Notes: generated from the sequence alone by a model not told the origin. A stretch of 64,000 nt of DNA from Sepiola atlantica (GCA_963556195.1 OY744525.1:27679269-27743268), one strand, 5' to 3'. Positions 10,901 through 22,819 are shown, counted from the first letter of the stretch. Made by a program: numbers and translations.

Positions 10901-13516
10901 AATAATACTTATATGATTAAAATTATGTTAATAAATAAAAAAATTATATATGATGCTTATATGATTAAAATTGTGTTAATACTAAAATTATAAATAATAT
11001 TTATATGATTTAAATTATGTTAATTAATCAAATTATGTATAATACTTATATGATTAAAATAATGTTAATAAATTAAATTATAAATGATACTTATATGATT
11101 AAAATAGTGTTAATAAATTAAATTATAAATGATACTTATATGATTAAAATTATATTAATAAATAATATTATAAACAATATTTATATAATTAAAATTATGT
11201 AAATCAATAAAATTGTAAATAATACTTATATGATTAAAATTATGTTCATAAATAAAATTATATAGTACGCTTATATGATTTAAGATTGTGTTAATACTAA
11301 AATTATAAATCATATTTATATGATTTAAATTATGTTAATTAATAAAATTATATATAAAACTTATATGATTAAAATTTAGTTAATAAATAAAATTGTAAAT
11401 ATTACTAATATGATTAAAATTATGTTAATAAAAAAAATTATAAATGATACTTATATGATTAAAATTATATACCTTAAATAAAATTATAAATAATATTCAT
11501 ATTATTAAAATTATGTTAATAAATAAAATTATAAATAATATTTATATGATTTAAATTATGTTAATTAATCAAATTATGTATAATACTTATATGATTAAAA
11601 TAATGTTAATAAATTAAATTATAAATGATACTTATATGATTAAAATAATGTTAATAAATTAAATTATAAATGATACTTATATGATTAAAATTATATTAAT
11701 AAATAAAATTATAAACAATATTTTTATAATTAAAATTATGTAAATAAATAAAATTGTAAATAATACTTATATGATTAAAATTATGTTTATAAATAAAATT
11801 ATATAGTACGCTTATATGATTTAAGATTGTGTTAATACTAAAATTATAAATCATATTTATATGATTTAAATTATGTTAATTAATAAAATTATATATAAAA
11901 CTTATATGATTAAAATTTAGTTAATAAATAAAATTGTAAATATTACTAATATGATTAAAATTATGTTAATAAAAAAAATTATAAATGATACTTATATGAT
12001 TAAAATTATATACCTTAAATAAAATTATAAATAATATTCATATTATTAAAATTATGTTAATAAATAAAATTATAAATAATACTTATATGATTAAAATTAT
12101 GTTAATAAATAAAATTATAAATAATACTGATATGATTAAAATAATGTTAATAAATTAAATTATAAATGATACTTATATGATTAAAATAATGTTAATAAAT
12201 TAAATTATAAATGATACTTATATGATTAAAATTATATTAATAAATAAAATTATAAACAATATTTTTATAATTAAAATTATGTAAATAAATAAAATTGTAA
12301 ATAATACTTATATGATTAAAATTATGTTTATAAATAAAATTATATAGTACGCTTATATGATTTAAGATTGTGTTAATACTAAAATTATAAATAATATTTA
12401 TATGATTTAAATTATGTTAATTAATAAAATTATATATAAAACTTATATGATTAAAATTAGGTTAATAAATAAAATTGTAAATATTACTTATATGATTAAA
12501 ATTATGTTAATAAATAAAATTATAAATGATACTTATATGATTAAAAGATATACCTTAAATAAAATTATAAATAATATTCATATTATTAAAATTATGTTAA
12601 TAAATAAAATCATAAATAATACTTATATGATGGATATAATGTTAATAAATTAAATTATAAATAATACTTATATGATTAAAATTATCTTGATAAATAAAAT
12701 TATAAATAATACGTATATGATTAAAACTATGTTAATAATAAATTATAAATAATATTTATATGATTAAAATTATGTTAATAAATAAAATTATAAATAATAC
12801 TTGTATGATTAAATTTATGTTAATAAATAAAATTATAAATAATGCTTATATGATTTTAATTGTGTTAATAAATAAATTATAAATAATACTTATATGATTA
12901 AAATCATGTTAATAATAAAATTATAAATACTACTTATATGATTAAAATTAATGTTAGTAAATAAAATTATAAATAATACTTACATGATTAAAATTATGTT
13001 AAATAAAAGCATAAATAATACTTATATGATTAAAATTATGTTAATAAATAAAATTATAAATAAAACTTACATGATTAAAATTATGTTAAATAAAATTATA
13101 AATAATACTTATATGATTAAAATTATGTTAATAATAAAATTATATATAATGCTTATATTATTAAAATTATGTTAATAAATGAAATTATAAATAATACTTG
13201 TATGATTTAAATTATGTTAATAAAATAAAATTATAACTAATATATATATGATTAAAATTATGTTAATAAATAAAATTATAAACGATACTTATATGATTAA
13301 TATCATGTTAATAAATAAAATTATGAATAATACTTATGTGATACAAATGACGTTAATAAATAAAATTGTTAATAATACTTATATGATTAAAATTATGTTA
13401 ACAAATAAAATTATGAATGATACTTACATGATAAAAATTATGTTAATAAATGAAGTTATGAATAATATATATATGATTAAAATTATGTTAATAAATAAAA
13501 TTATAAATAATGCTTA
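7933..13516. repeat. 45-bp satellite array, left block
   Basis: About 120 tandem units of a 45-bp AT-rich motif (core TAAAATTATAAATAATAC, then TTATATGATTAAAATTATG). Higher-order periods are visible. A 540-bp (12-unit) block repeats at about 11265, 11805 and 12345 (marker TAGTACGCTTATATGATT). A block of about 1.63 kb repeats at about 8710 and 10338 (marker GAAGCATACTTATATG). Because 45 is a multiple of three, units often read as MIKIMLINKIINNTY, giving chance open frames. Indels are common in this block, suggesting older copies than the right block. Confidence 0.95.
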
Positions 13517-13684
13517 TGTAATAAAAATGGACGCCGAATGTAACTTAAGGATAAGCTTTATTTAACCATTTGTTGCTTACTGAGACAAATAGTGTTTTAA
13601 CATTCACTCTTAATATACACGAATATAGAACATTCCATTATTAATTAAAGGGGTGAGACAGGCATCAATTATCTTGATACTACA
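13517..13684 (-). repeat. Gypsy-1 3' LTR
   Basis: 168-bp direct repeat matching 17770-17938. On the minus strand it starts TGTAGTATCAAG and ends TTTTTATTACA. A polypurine tract lies immediately upstream. Confidence 0.93.
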
Positions 13685-13830
13685 TTCTCCCCATCTACCT
13701 TATTCGTAGGGAACAAAACTATCCTATCGACCTGGCCTCCTGCGGGTTCTTTGAGGGCGTCTTGGTTGTTCGTGCCCGACATCCATCTCTAATCTAGGCT
13801 CCTCGGAACCTGACGACGTTTCGGACTGTC

Positions 13831-14197
13831 TTATGTGGCTGGCTTAGGGCTAAAATATCTTGCTTCAAAAACGCTCTCGTTTTTTTCGGCGCTTCGGTCG
13901 CTTGGTGTCTGAAGATTGAGTATCTGTCTCAGATATTGGGTGAAACCTCTTTCATGGTACCCATCTGTCGTCCGAACTAGAGTCAGAGACGACTCTGTTA
14001 GAATATTCAGATTCGTTTTGTGTGGACTCTGAACTTGACGTATCTGGCACACGATCACCTAAGTGGGTCGGACTTGTTCCACGAACCGGAGCTGTATATC
14101 CATCTGAAGCAGTTCTACGTTCATATACATTCCCTGCCGGGGCTAGATCCCTTAAGGAGACAGTAGATTGCCTTCCTTCCGAATTTATGACCAGTGC
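13831..14197 (-). pseudogene. Gypsy-1 pol C-terminal tail
   Basis: Downstream of the integrase frame, minus-strand sequence continues as Ser/Thr-rich low-complexity protein (TSSSESTQNESEYSN and VVSDSSSDD), with a stop and frame change. It resembles the poorly conserved tails that follow Gypsy integrase cores. It ends shortly before the 3' LTR. Confidence 0.5.
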
Positions 14198-15661
14198 CTA
14201 CTGAGGGTTCGCTTCGATTAATTCTACCTCGCTTACCAATGGGTCATGTTTACTGTGACGAACATGGCGTTTTAATAAAACTGTGCCAAGTTGTGCAAGC
14301 CACGAGGGAAGTGATGTACCTGCTGAGCTTTGTCGTGGGAACGAGAAGAATCTCTCATGTGGGGTAGCGTTTGTCGCTGTACATAATAGAGTCCTAATAG
14401 CGTATAAGGCCATGGGGATGAGACTTTCCCAATCGGAGATCAGACTATTGTGATTTGCGGTCGCCAACTGTACTGTCTTCCATATTATGCCATTGTATCT
14501 TTCGCACTGTCTGTTTCCTTGAGGATTGTGAGGAGTTGTTTTACTTGCAGCTACTCTTCGTTCATGCAGAAACTGCTTGAGTTCGTCCGACATAAAAGCA
14601 GATCCACGATCTGAATGTATATATGCAGGCACTCCAAAAACGGCAAAAATGGAGCAGAGGCCTTGAATTACTGTTGCAGCTGTTAGGTCTGGGCAGGGGA
14701 TGACGAACGGAAATCTTGAGTACTCGTCTATTATTTTGAGCATGTATTTAGTTTTAGAGGGTAAAGGGCCCTTAAAATCCAGGTTAAGTCTTTCAAAAGG
14801 CTGTGTGGCCTTAATGAGCGTTGCTGGAGGAGGTTTGTAGAACCTGGGCTTATTTTCTGCGCATATCCGACAAGAGTTCGTAATTCTTTTTACGTCTTCA
14901 ACAGAATATGGCAAGTTTCTGCTCCTGACTACGTGAATCATTCTTGTGATACCTGGGTGACACAATTCCCTGTGTATATACTGAAGATCATCTGAGCCAG
15001 TTACCAGGCCACATACCCTTGAAAGCGCGTCGACCGCAGCATTCTCCTTACCAGGGCGGTAAGTGACGTCAAATGAGTAGCAAGAAAGCTCCATTCTCCA
15101 TCTCGCTATTTTCTCGTTTTTTATTTTACTCGTTGTTTTTGTGTTAAACATAAACGAGACCGACTTTTGGTCAGTGATTAATTCAAAACGTCGGCCGATT
15201 AAGTAATGCTTCCATTTTCGTAATGCCTCAACTAATGCTTCTTTTTCTATTGCCGAGTGTCGTTGCTCGGATCGCGAAAGTGTTCTTGAAAAAAAAGCTA
15301 CAGGACGACCGGATTGTCTCAGTGAGGCAGCTATCGCACAGTCGGAGGCATCCGTCTCAACTAATAGAGGGATAAAAGGATCCACAGCAGAAATGGCAGA
15401 CTGAGCAATGTTCCTTTTCATGTTTTGAAATGCTCTGATGGCGGAACAGGACAAAGGAAAAGTAGATACTTGCGTCAATGGGTGTATTTTTTCTGAAAAA
15501 GATGCAACCCATTGGGAGTAGTGGGCGAACATACCGAGGGCTCGTCGTAAAGAGGGCATGTTTCCAGGGATTGATAATTCCATTAGGGGTTTCAGTCGCT
15601 CGGGATCCGGTGTCATGGTGCCATTTTTGACAATGTATCCCAATAGTTTGATGCTTTTCAA
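14198..15661 (-). pseudogene. Gypsy-1 pol: RNase H and integrase
   Basis: 487-residue minus-strand frame carrying the second half of pol. RT thumb/connection: LLGYIVKNGTMTPDP at residues 6-20. RNase H: TDASDC at 103-108, IEKEALVEAL about 138-147, TDQKS about 163. Integrase zinc domain HHCC: H230, H235, C264, C267. Integrase core D295 (LDFKG), D351 (SDRGS) and E387 (NRQCER), the last two 35 residues apart, the standard DD35E pattern. It is an open frame in itself, with all integrase catalytic residues present, but is separated from the RT frame by a frameshift near 15660. It would copy and insert the element in the nucleus; as it stands the polyprotein is broken. Confidence 0.93.
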
Positions 15662-16539
15662 GTTGTAGGAACATTTTCACTGTTCAAAGTCAGATTATAT
15701 TTCTTGACGGAAGCCATGAATCGTTTATGGTTGTGGTCATGTTCAGCTTGGTTATGTCCGCATACTGTGACATTGTCTATATATGCAACAGTACCCTTCA
15801 ATTTTTCATTGGAGATTATTTCATCTATTACCCTCTGAAAGCTAGCCACACCATTTGTTATCCCAAAAGGAATTCGGCAGAACTGATATAGGCGACCGCA
15901 GGCCTCGAATGCCGTGTAGGGCTTATCCTCTGGCTTGATAGGTACCTGATGGTAGGCACTTCTGAGATCCAAAGTACTGAAAATGTGATATTTTGCAATA
16001 TTAGAAATCATTTCGTCAATACGAGGCAGTGGATAGGCATCGAGTAATGTGTATATGTTGATGGTCTGGGAATAGTCAATGACCATCCTTTTCTTGTGAT
16101 TTTCAGTGGCTGTTACGAGGACCTGGGCTCTCCATGGAGATTCACTTGGCTCTATAATTCCTTCCTTAAGTAGTTTTGTTACTTCTGCTGCTATGAACTG
16201 TTTGTCCGTTTGTAAATAGCGTCTTGATTTTATTGCTACTGGTTTGCAGTCAGGAGTTAAGTTTGTGAAAACTGACGGGTGCCGCACTTTGACAGCTGCT
16301 AGTCCACATACGCTTAAGACCGGCTTGGGGCCACCAAAAGGAATTTCAACGCATGAATGTTGTTTTAGAAAATTGTGACCCAAAATCCCTTCGCAGCAGA
16401 GGATTTTCATTACTGATAATTTGATCCCTTGATAGGAGTTTCCTTTTAGTTTCAGGTTAACCATGCAATATCCAATTACATAGGACGATAAAGATGAATT
16501 TGCCATTGATATTTGGTTGGACAAGGAAATATTTCCCAT
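15658..16539 (-). pseudogene. Gypsy-1 pol: protease C-term and reverse transcriptase
   Basis: 293-residue minus-strand frame. The protease C-terminal motif is ILGHNFL at 52-58. RT blocks: EGIIEPSESPWRAQVL about 126-141, RMVIDYSQ about 151, TLDLRSAYHQVPI with first catalytic D191, FGITNGVASFQR about 225-236, and the catalytic box YIDN at 253-256 where most RTs have Y-x-D-D. The protease active site (LIDTGSS, about 16580-16600) lies just upstream in another frame, a one-base shift away at about 16540. The final residues run out of frame at 15660. Asn in the catalytic box may be a mutation or a clade trait (see findings). Confidence 0.9.
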
Positions 16540-16700
16540 TTATTCGCTTTTACAATACCGGCATTAATAAAACTTTCGGAACTGCCTGTATCAATAAGAG
16601 CATGAATAATCAATCCGTTGATTTTAACCCTAACGATTGTTTTTGAGAGGCAGCCGGGGAATGCAGCTGATATTGTAATTGGTGCTACAGTAGCAAGAGT
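16540..16700 (-). pseudogene. Gypsy-1 protease active-site segment
   Basis: Minus-strand translation gives KINGLIIHALIDTGSSESF; DTGS is the retropepsin active-site motif. The segment is in a different frame from the RT-bearing frame, consistent with one frameshift at about 16540. Confidence 0.75.
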
Positions 16701-16712
16701 AGCCGAACGTTT

Positions 16713-17036
16713 TTATTGAGAAGCTGACCGGCAAACTTTCGAAAAATGGCCCTGCTTATCACACTTGTGGCATCTAACATCTCGAGCCGGGCAGGACAAA
16801 CGAGCATGTATACGAAGGCCACAAAAGTAGCATGTGGATCCAGCTGAGGAGACAGTGATAAGTTGTTCGTGATCGTTAGAAGGGGGGGTGGTGGCAGCAT
16901 CTTGAACAATGGAAGAATTTTGAACATGCAGAGGAGGGGCTACGATAGCAGCTCCCAAAATATTGGGTTGTAAATAGAAGACAGACTGCTTCTGTGTCAT
17001 GTCCAACGTAAGAGCTTGTTCATAAGCTGTTGGCAA
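16713..17036 (-). pseudogene. Gypsy-1 gag C-terminus, two CCHC zinc knuckles
   Basis: 107-residue minus-strand frame, the nucleocapsid part of gag. Two adjacent knuckles are visible near the C-terminus: CYFCGLRIHARLSC and CHKCDKQGHFSKVC, each C-x2-C-x4-H-x4-C. The N-terminal part (AYEQALTLDMTQKQS) matches the helix before the knuckles in Mag/Gypsy-type gag. A SINE of about 265 bp separates it from the N-terminal gag at 17427. The protein would bind and package element RNA in particles; this copy cannot make whole gag. Confidence 0.85.
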
Positions 17037-17075
17037 GTCTAGGTCTTTATTCTCTAGTAGTCTTTGTCTTTAATA

Positions 17076-17338
17076 AACTGGTATTGTCCTGGCCTTTAGG
17101 TCTGGATTTACGCCGGTCTGTTGGGGATTGTTTGGTCCTGTGCAGTTCTAGGAGGTGCACCCTCCCAGGCTTCGCCTCCCCTCTTTGGGGAGGAGTAGGC
17201 GCCCTACCGGGAATGCCGACGGGGCTGTCCAGGCAATTTTTAAATAGCCAGAGTGCTCACCTCGAGCGCTGGCTTATCTAATCCCACTTTCCCGAGCTTG
17301 TGTCACATCTTACCTTGTGGGAGGTAGATAAATATAGT
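17076..17338 (+). mobile_element. U2-headed SINE inside Gypsy-1 gag (head lost)
   Basis: Matches the SINE body at 43643: ACTGGTATTGTC, TCCTGTGCAGTTCTAGGAGG, CTCCCCTCTTTGGGGAG hairpin, GGAATGCCGACGGGGCTG, AGGCAATTTTTAAA, and a TTACCTTGTGGGAGGTAGAT end. The 5' U2-like head is missing. Gag coding sequence resumes on each side, so the SINE inserted after Gypsy-1. A block after GGAGGAGTA is deleted compared with other copies. Confidence 0.9.
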
Positions 17339-17426
17339 ATTCCATTAATAAATGCGTCCCTGATAAAAACATCTCTCGCTTGGTTCACAGTTAAGACTGT
17401 AAATTCACACTCGCGACTTAACGTCT

Positions 17427-17738
17427 TTAGAATCTGAAGGTATTGTTCAAGGCTTTCTTCTGGTTGTTGACGCCGGGTAGCAAGTAAATGTCTAGCAAAA
17501 ATAGTATGGCTTCTAAAATGTTTACCGCAGTTTCATAATTTTCACATTCAGATAAATTTCTATAAATAACAGTAGAGACATGATGTAAAAGAAGGGTATA
17601 TTTCTCAGTAGCTGTTAAAGCCGAGTTTGAAGATAACTGTAGAGCTGTAAGGAATCCTTCGAAAATTTTTCTCCAATGCCGACATTTGTAAATAGATTCA
17701 GAATCGGTCGTATCAAGGTCTAGACGATCAGGTTTCAA
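17427..17738 (-). pseudogene. Gypsy-1 gag N-terminal region
   Basis: 103-residue frame starting MKPDRLDLD, near the 5' LTR. It contains WRKIFEGFLTALQ and EKYTLLLHHVSTVIYRNL, helical blocks like the capsid part of Mag-type Gypsy gag (pattern W..F...). It ends out of frame at FRF; a downstream segment RDVFIRDAFINGIL, next to the SINE, is the continuation in another frame. Identification rests on position and pattern. Confidence 0.75.
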
Positions 17739-17769
17739 GTAACGTTCTATAACGAATGATTAAATAAAT

Positions 17770-17938
17770 TGTAATAAAACTGGACGCCGAATATAACTTA
17801 AGGATAAGCTTTATTTAACCATTTGTGGCTTACTGCGACAATTAGTGTTTTAACATTCACTCTTAATATACACGAATGTAGAACATTCCATTATTACTTA
17901 AAGGGGTGAGACAGGCATCAATTATCTTTGATACTACA
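17770..17938 (-). repeat. Gypsy-1 5' LTR
   Basis: 169-bp direct repeat of 13517-13684. Directly followed on the right by the satellite unit ACTTATATGATT. Confidence 0.93.
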
Positions 17939-20395
17939 ACTTATATGATTAAAATTATGTTAATAAATAAAATTATAAATAATACTTACATGATTAAAAT
18001 TATGTTAATAAATAAAATGATAAATAATACTTACAAGATTAAAATTATGTTAATAAATAAAATTATAAATAATACTTATATGATTAAAATTATGTTAATA
18101 AATAAAATGATAAATAATACTTACATGATTAAAATTATGTTAATAAATAAAATAATCAATAATACTTACATGATTCAAATTATGTTAATAAATAAAATTA
18201 TGAATAATATTTGTATGATTAAAATTATGTTAATAAATAAAATTATAAATAATACTTACATGATTAAAATTATGTTAATAAATAAAATTATAAATAATAT
18301 CTGTATGATTAAAATTATGTTAATAAATAAAATTATAAATAATACTTATATAATTAAAATTATGTTAATAAATAAAATTATAAATAATACTTAGATGATT
18401 AAAATTACGTTAATAAATAAAATTATAAATAATATTTGTATGATTAAAATTATGTTAATAAATAAAATTATAAATAATATTTGTATGATTAAAATTATGT
18501 TAATAAATAAAATTATTAATAATATTTGTATGATTGAAATTATGTTGATAAATAAAATTATAAATAATATTTGTATGATTAAAATCATGTTAATAAATAA
18601 AATTATAAATAATACTTACATGATTAAAATTATGTTAATACATAAAATTATAAATAATACTTATATGATTGAAATTATGTTAATAAATAAAATAATAAAT
18701 AATACTTACATGATTAAAATTATGTTAATAAATAAAATTATAAATAATATTTGCATGATTAAAATTATGTTAATAAAGAAAAATATAAATAATACTTACA
18801 TGATTAAAATTATGTTAATAAATAAAATTATAAATAATACTTACAAGATTAAAATTATGTTAATAAATAAAATTATAAATAATATCTGTATGATTAAAAT
18901 TATGTTAATAAATAAAATTATAAATAATACTTATATGATTAAAATTATGTTAATAAATAAAATGATAAATAATACTTACATGATTAAAATTATGTTAATA
19001 AATAAAGGTATAAATAATATTTGTATGATTAAAATTATGTTAATAAAGAAAATTATAAATAATATTTGTATGATTGAAATTATGTTGATAAATAAAATTA
19101 TAAATAATATTTTTATGATTAAAATTATGTTAATAAATAAAATTATAAATAATACTTACATGATTAAAATTATGTTAATACATAAATTATAAATAATACT
19201 CATATAATAAAAATTATGTCAATAAATAAAATTATAAATAATACTTACATGATTAAAATTATGTTAATAAATAAAATTATAAATAATATTTGTATGATTA
19301 AAATTATGTTATAAATAAAATTATAAATAATACTTATATGATTAAAATTATGTTAATAAATCAAATTATGAATAATACTTACATGATTAAAATTATTTTA
19401 ATACATAAAATTATAAATAATACTTATATGATTAAAATTATGCCAATAAATAAAATGATAAATAATACTTACATGATTAAAATTATGTTAATAAATAAAA
19501 TTATAAATAATATTTGTATGATTAAAATTATGTTATAAACAAATTATAAATAATACTTATATGATTAAAATTATGTTTATAAATAAAATTATAAATAATA
19601 TTTGTATGATTCAAATTATGTTAATAAATAAAATCATGAATAATACTTATATGATTAAATTATGTTATAAATAAAATTATAAATAATACTTATATGATTA
19701 AAATTATGTTAATAAATAAAATTATAAATTATATTTGTATGATTAAAATTATGTTAATAATAAAATTATAAATAATACTTACATGATTAAAATTATGTTA
19801 ATAAATTAAATTATAATTAATACTTATATGATTAAAATTATGTTAATAAATAAAATGATGAATAATACGTATATGATTAAAATTATGTTAATAAAATTAT
19901 AAATAATATTTGTATGATTAAAATTATGTTAATAAATAAAATTATAAATAATACTTACATGATTAAAATTATGTTAATAAATAAAATTATAAATACTATT
20001 TGTATGATTAAAATTATGTTAATAAATAAAATTATAAATAATACTTACATGATTGAAATTATGTTAATACATAAAATTATAAATAATACTTATATGATTA
20101 AAATTATGTTAATAAATAAAATAATAAATAATGCTTACAGATTAAAATTATGTTAATAAATAAAATTATAAATAATATTTGTATGATTAAAATTATGTTA
20201 ATAATAAAATTATAAATAATACTTACATGATTTAAATTATGTTAATAAATAAAATGATAAATAATATTTATATGATTAAAATTATGTTAATAATAAAATT
20301 ATAAATAATACTTACATGATTAAAATTATGTTAATAAATAAAATTATAAATAATATTTGTATGATTAAAATTATGTTAATAAATAAAATTATAAA
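17939..20395. repeat. 45-bp satellite array, right block
   Basis: About 54 units of the same 45-bp motif as 7933-13516, separated from it by Gypsy-1. Units differ mainly at one spot (CTTATATG, CTTACATG or TTTGTATG) and stay in register for long stretches, so frames of 162 and 265 codons read straight through. Fewer indels than the left block. Confidence 0.95.
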
Positions 20396-20639
20396 GAATT
20401 TCTAATAAATAAAAAGAAGTTGGTTGTTTTTGAGATGAGACGTTTGTACCATCTTGTGTATCATTAGATTTAATGCTTTTCTTGATTACCAAAAAACGTC
20501 TTCACTTTTGATGAACAAAATGACTTATTTCTTCTCATTGAATACATCAAAGCCTTTGGAGGGGGGGCGTTCATGATTAGTCTTATGGATACTGTCACAG
20601 ACACTGAGGACCTGATCAGTCTCTCATTAACTTCGGTTT
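20396..20639. other. no gene seen
   Basis: Unique-looking AT-rich flank of the satellite; no supported feature. Confidence 0.5.
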
Positions 20640-21075
20640 ATTGAGGACGCCGGGATGGGGTAATACCAGTCGAGGATTTGTTCTCGATAATCAGTCCGGC
20701 AGGAACTGGACCATTTCGGTGGTCTTTTATCTGCTGGGCTGAGGTATACTGTCCTGGGTTTTCCTAGGAGGTGCACCCTCCCAGGCCTTGCCTCCCCTCT
20801 TTGAGGAGGAGTAAGTTTATTGCTTGGTGCCTGAGGCGCCCTGACCGGGGAATGCTGACGGGGTTGCCCAGGCTATTTTTGCTAGGCTAGAGTGCTCCTT
20901 CTTTAGGGGCGCTGGCTTGACTCTTCCCCCACTTTCCGACCTTGTGTCACATATTCCTGCGGTGGGAGGGAATTAAATACCTGAGGAGCTGGGTGTGCTG
21001 GGTTCGAATCCAGTTAGTTCCACAGAAACACTTTCATCAAAACCCACACCTGACCTTGTGTCTAACCTCCTGGAG
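20640..21075 (+). mobile_element. U2-headed SINE family copy with variant 5' part
   Basis: Body motifs CCTAGGAGGTGCACCCTCCC, CTGAGGCGCC, GGGGAATGCTGACGGGG and CCAGGCTATTTTTG, ending in a tail CTTGTGTC..CCTCCTGGAGAGGAGG. The U2-like head is not seen. Between body and tail lies GGGTTCGAATCCAG (about 21000-21013). Confidence 0.75.
20985..21030 (+). other. tRNA-like B-box segment within SINE tail
   Basis: GGTTCGAATCC is the consensus Pol III B box (T-arm of a tRNA). The flanking CTGG/CCAG can pair, but with an 8-nt loop, and no A box, anticodon arm or acceptor stem is present. It is not a tRNA gene. Possibly a tRNA-derived fragment captured in the SINE tail, or chance. Confidence 0.35.
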
Positions 21076-21645
21076 AGGAGGCAAATCAAATACTAAGATG
21101 AAGTAGTGCTGCCACATGTGGGGAGGTGCCGCTCAGCACCCTCTTTCTTACCTTGACAGAGTTCAAAATCAACTTGGCAATATAGTGCGGATCATCTTTC
21201 TCTACTCTATCATTATTTTCGATGGAAGGTGCTCCACTTAGTTTCAATTTCTGGTGCCTCCTTGTAAAACATTCACAGCAAGAACTCGTCTGTCTACCAC
21301 CACTGTAAAGAACTTTCCTCTTTTTCTCCGTGTGCCTAATATAAAACGGATTTTCCTTGAACAGAGTTTCTTTCCAAGAACTTTCCATCTGTGAAACACC
21401 TTACGAGATTGCTTCTCTGCAGGCTGCAACATCGTGATCTTCGAATCCAATGCTTGTCATATATAATCAAATTTTATTCATTCCATTCATCATTTTCAAT
21501 CCTCTCAAAGTATTCTGCATCATTCAACTGACAATCTATCCATCCCATTAATTCTTATCTTTTAGCATTGATAAATGGTGTCTCATTAGTAAATAAAATA
21601 ATATATTATAGTTAAAATTGGTAAAAAAAAAAAAAATGGTAAAAA
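21076..21645. other. no recognised gene
   Basis: The minus strand holds overlapping frames of 100 and 68 codons (21086-21450), Lys/Arg/Ser-rich with no motif I recognise. May be a decayed coding fragment or chance. Confidence 0.4.
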
Positions 21646-21649
21646 CAGG

Positions 21650-21972
21650 TCAAGTTAGACACAAGGTCAGAAGTATTTTTATTTACATTCTCTCAAGGAG
21701 GCTAGACACAAGGTCAGGTGTGGTTAGCCAGCACACTCTGGCTTACAAAAAATGCCTGGGAAGCCCCGTCGGCATTCCCCGGTAGGGGCGTCTTAGGCGA
21801 TTAGCAATAAAGTAACTCTCTTCTCAAAGAGAAGGCAAAGCCTGGGAGGGTGGATCTCCTGGAACTGCACAGGACAATACCTCAGACTGGCGGAATCAAG
21901 GCCTGAAGGCCAAGACGGTACTGGTCTACAGAGTGTAGTATCAATCGGAACAGATACTACACTCTGAATAAA
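21650..21972 (-). mobile_element. U2-headed SINE, minus strand
   Basis: Read on the minus strand it begins AGAGTGTAGTATCTGTTCCG, the U2-like branch-recognition segment, and continues through the SINE body to a duplicated tail (two GACACAAGGTCAG blocks at about 21660 and 21705). The extreme 5' part of the head is missing. Confidence 0.85.
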
Positions 21973-22329
21973 ACTGGTAAAAACAGGTGAAGAATTATTG
22001 ATATACAATCATGAAGTTTTGGACTATTATTTGCATCTTCGTTGTCATATTCACAATTTCTTAACCGTTCTACTCTCTGTTCTTTTTCAGTTTACCATTT
22101 GCAAAAGTTGGAATCTTGAACCAAACTCTTTATTCATTCCAGTGTAGAGTGTTCTCATTCCGCTCTCCAGTCTTTGTGAGATCTAATATCAACTGAATTG
22201 TCTTCATAATATCACAGATGGTGGGCCCAGAATTGAACTCACAACCACTATGTTCACCCAAAATGCTTTTTCACCCAAACCCATTAATCCACATAGCGGT
22301 CATGACACTTAAATTAATATCTAAATTAG
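21973..22329. other. no gene seen
   Basis: No supported feature. Confidence 0.5.
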
Positions 22330-22515
22330 TGATTCCAATATTTTTCCCGATTTCGATACAATTACTGATTCTGTTCTAAATTACCGATTTCGATAAAATT
22401 ACCGATTCCAATATTTTTCCCGATTTCGATACAATTACTGATTCTGTTCTAAATTACCGATTTCGATAAAATTACCGATTTCGATAAAATTACCAATTTC
22501 GATAAAATTACCGAT
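22330..22515. repeat. tandem repeat of CGATTTCGATAAAATTAC type
   Basis: A unit of about 72 bp (GATTCCAATATTTTTCCCGA ... TTCTAAATTACC) occurs twice and is followed by four copies of an 18-bp unit GATTTCGATAAAATTACC. Similar CGATTTCGATA phrases recur at 28380-28440 on the far side of the Gypsy-2 block. Confidence 0.8.
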
Positions 22516-22819
22516 TCCAATTCAGATTCTTTTTAAATTTCTAAATATTTAGTTATAGAGTTGTTGTTTTTCAATTTTTGGATTAGTGTATAAACCGGTG
22601 TAATGTGTGCGTATATTTCCGCAAAAGTAAGAATACACGTGTAGGGGTTGCATACATTACATAAATAGATCTAAAAAGATCTATTTGTGTAATGTATGCT
22701 ATCTTTTTTTTCCCAATGTTTTCCCCGTCATTGATTGAAAATAATAGGGAAACTAAAGATTTATTCCTGTTTTAAAACAAAGACAATTTCCGAAAGTTCA
22801 TCATAACTTGAAAAAATGT
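22516..22819. other. no gene seen
   Basis: AT-rich. A short inverted pair TACATTACATAAATAGATC / GATCTATTTGTGTAATGTA near 22650-22700 forms a small hairpin. Confidence 0.5.

Larger units (their letters stand above)
13517..17938 (-). mobile_element. complete Gypsy-type LTR retrotransposon (Gypsy-1)
   Basis: A 4.4-kb element inserted in the 45-bp satellite, read on the minus strand. The two LTRs (168-169 bp) differ by about 7 substitutions and 1 indel by eye (about 95-96 percent identity). Order from 5' is LTR, gag, protease, reverse transcriptase, RNase H, integrase, LTR: the Gypsy (Metaviridae) order. LTRs begin TGTAGT and end TTATTACA on the coding strand. The likely 5-bp target duplication is GCTTA/ACTTA with one mismatch. 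A purine tract GATGGGGAGAA directly precedes the 3' LTR. No primer-binding site is recognisable. gag is interrupted by a SINE and pol by frameshifts, so this copy is inactive. Confidence 0.93.

Noticed and set aside
18395..19192. 265-codon open frame in the satellite as a gene
   Set aside because: It is the 45-bp repeat read in frame; no other coding sign, and the opposite strand is also open.
7933..20395. CRISPR-like array because of regular short repeats
   Set aside because: Units are contiguous 45-bp satellite copies with no unique spacers, in a eukaryotic context.
20985..21030. tRNA gene
   Set aside because: Only a B-box/T-arm-like element is present; no A box, anticodon arm or acceptor stem.
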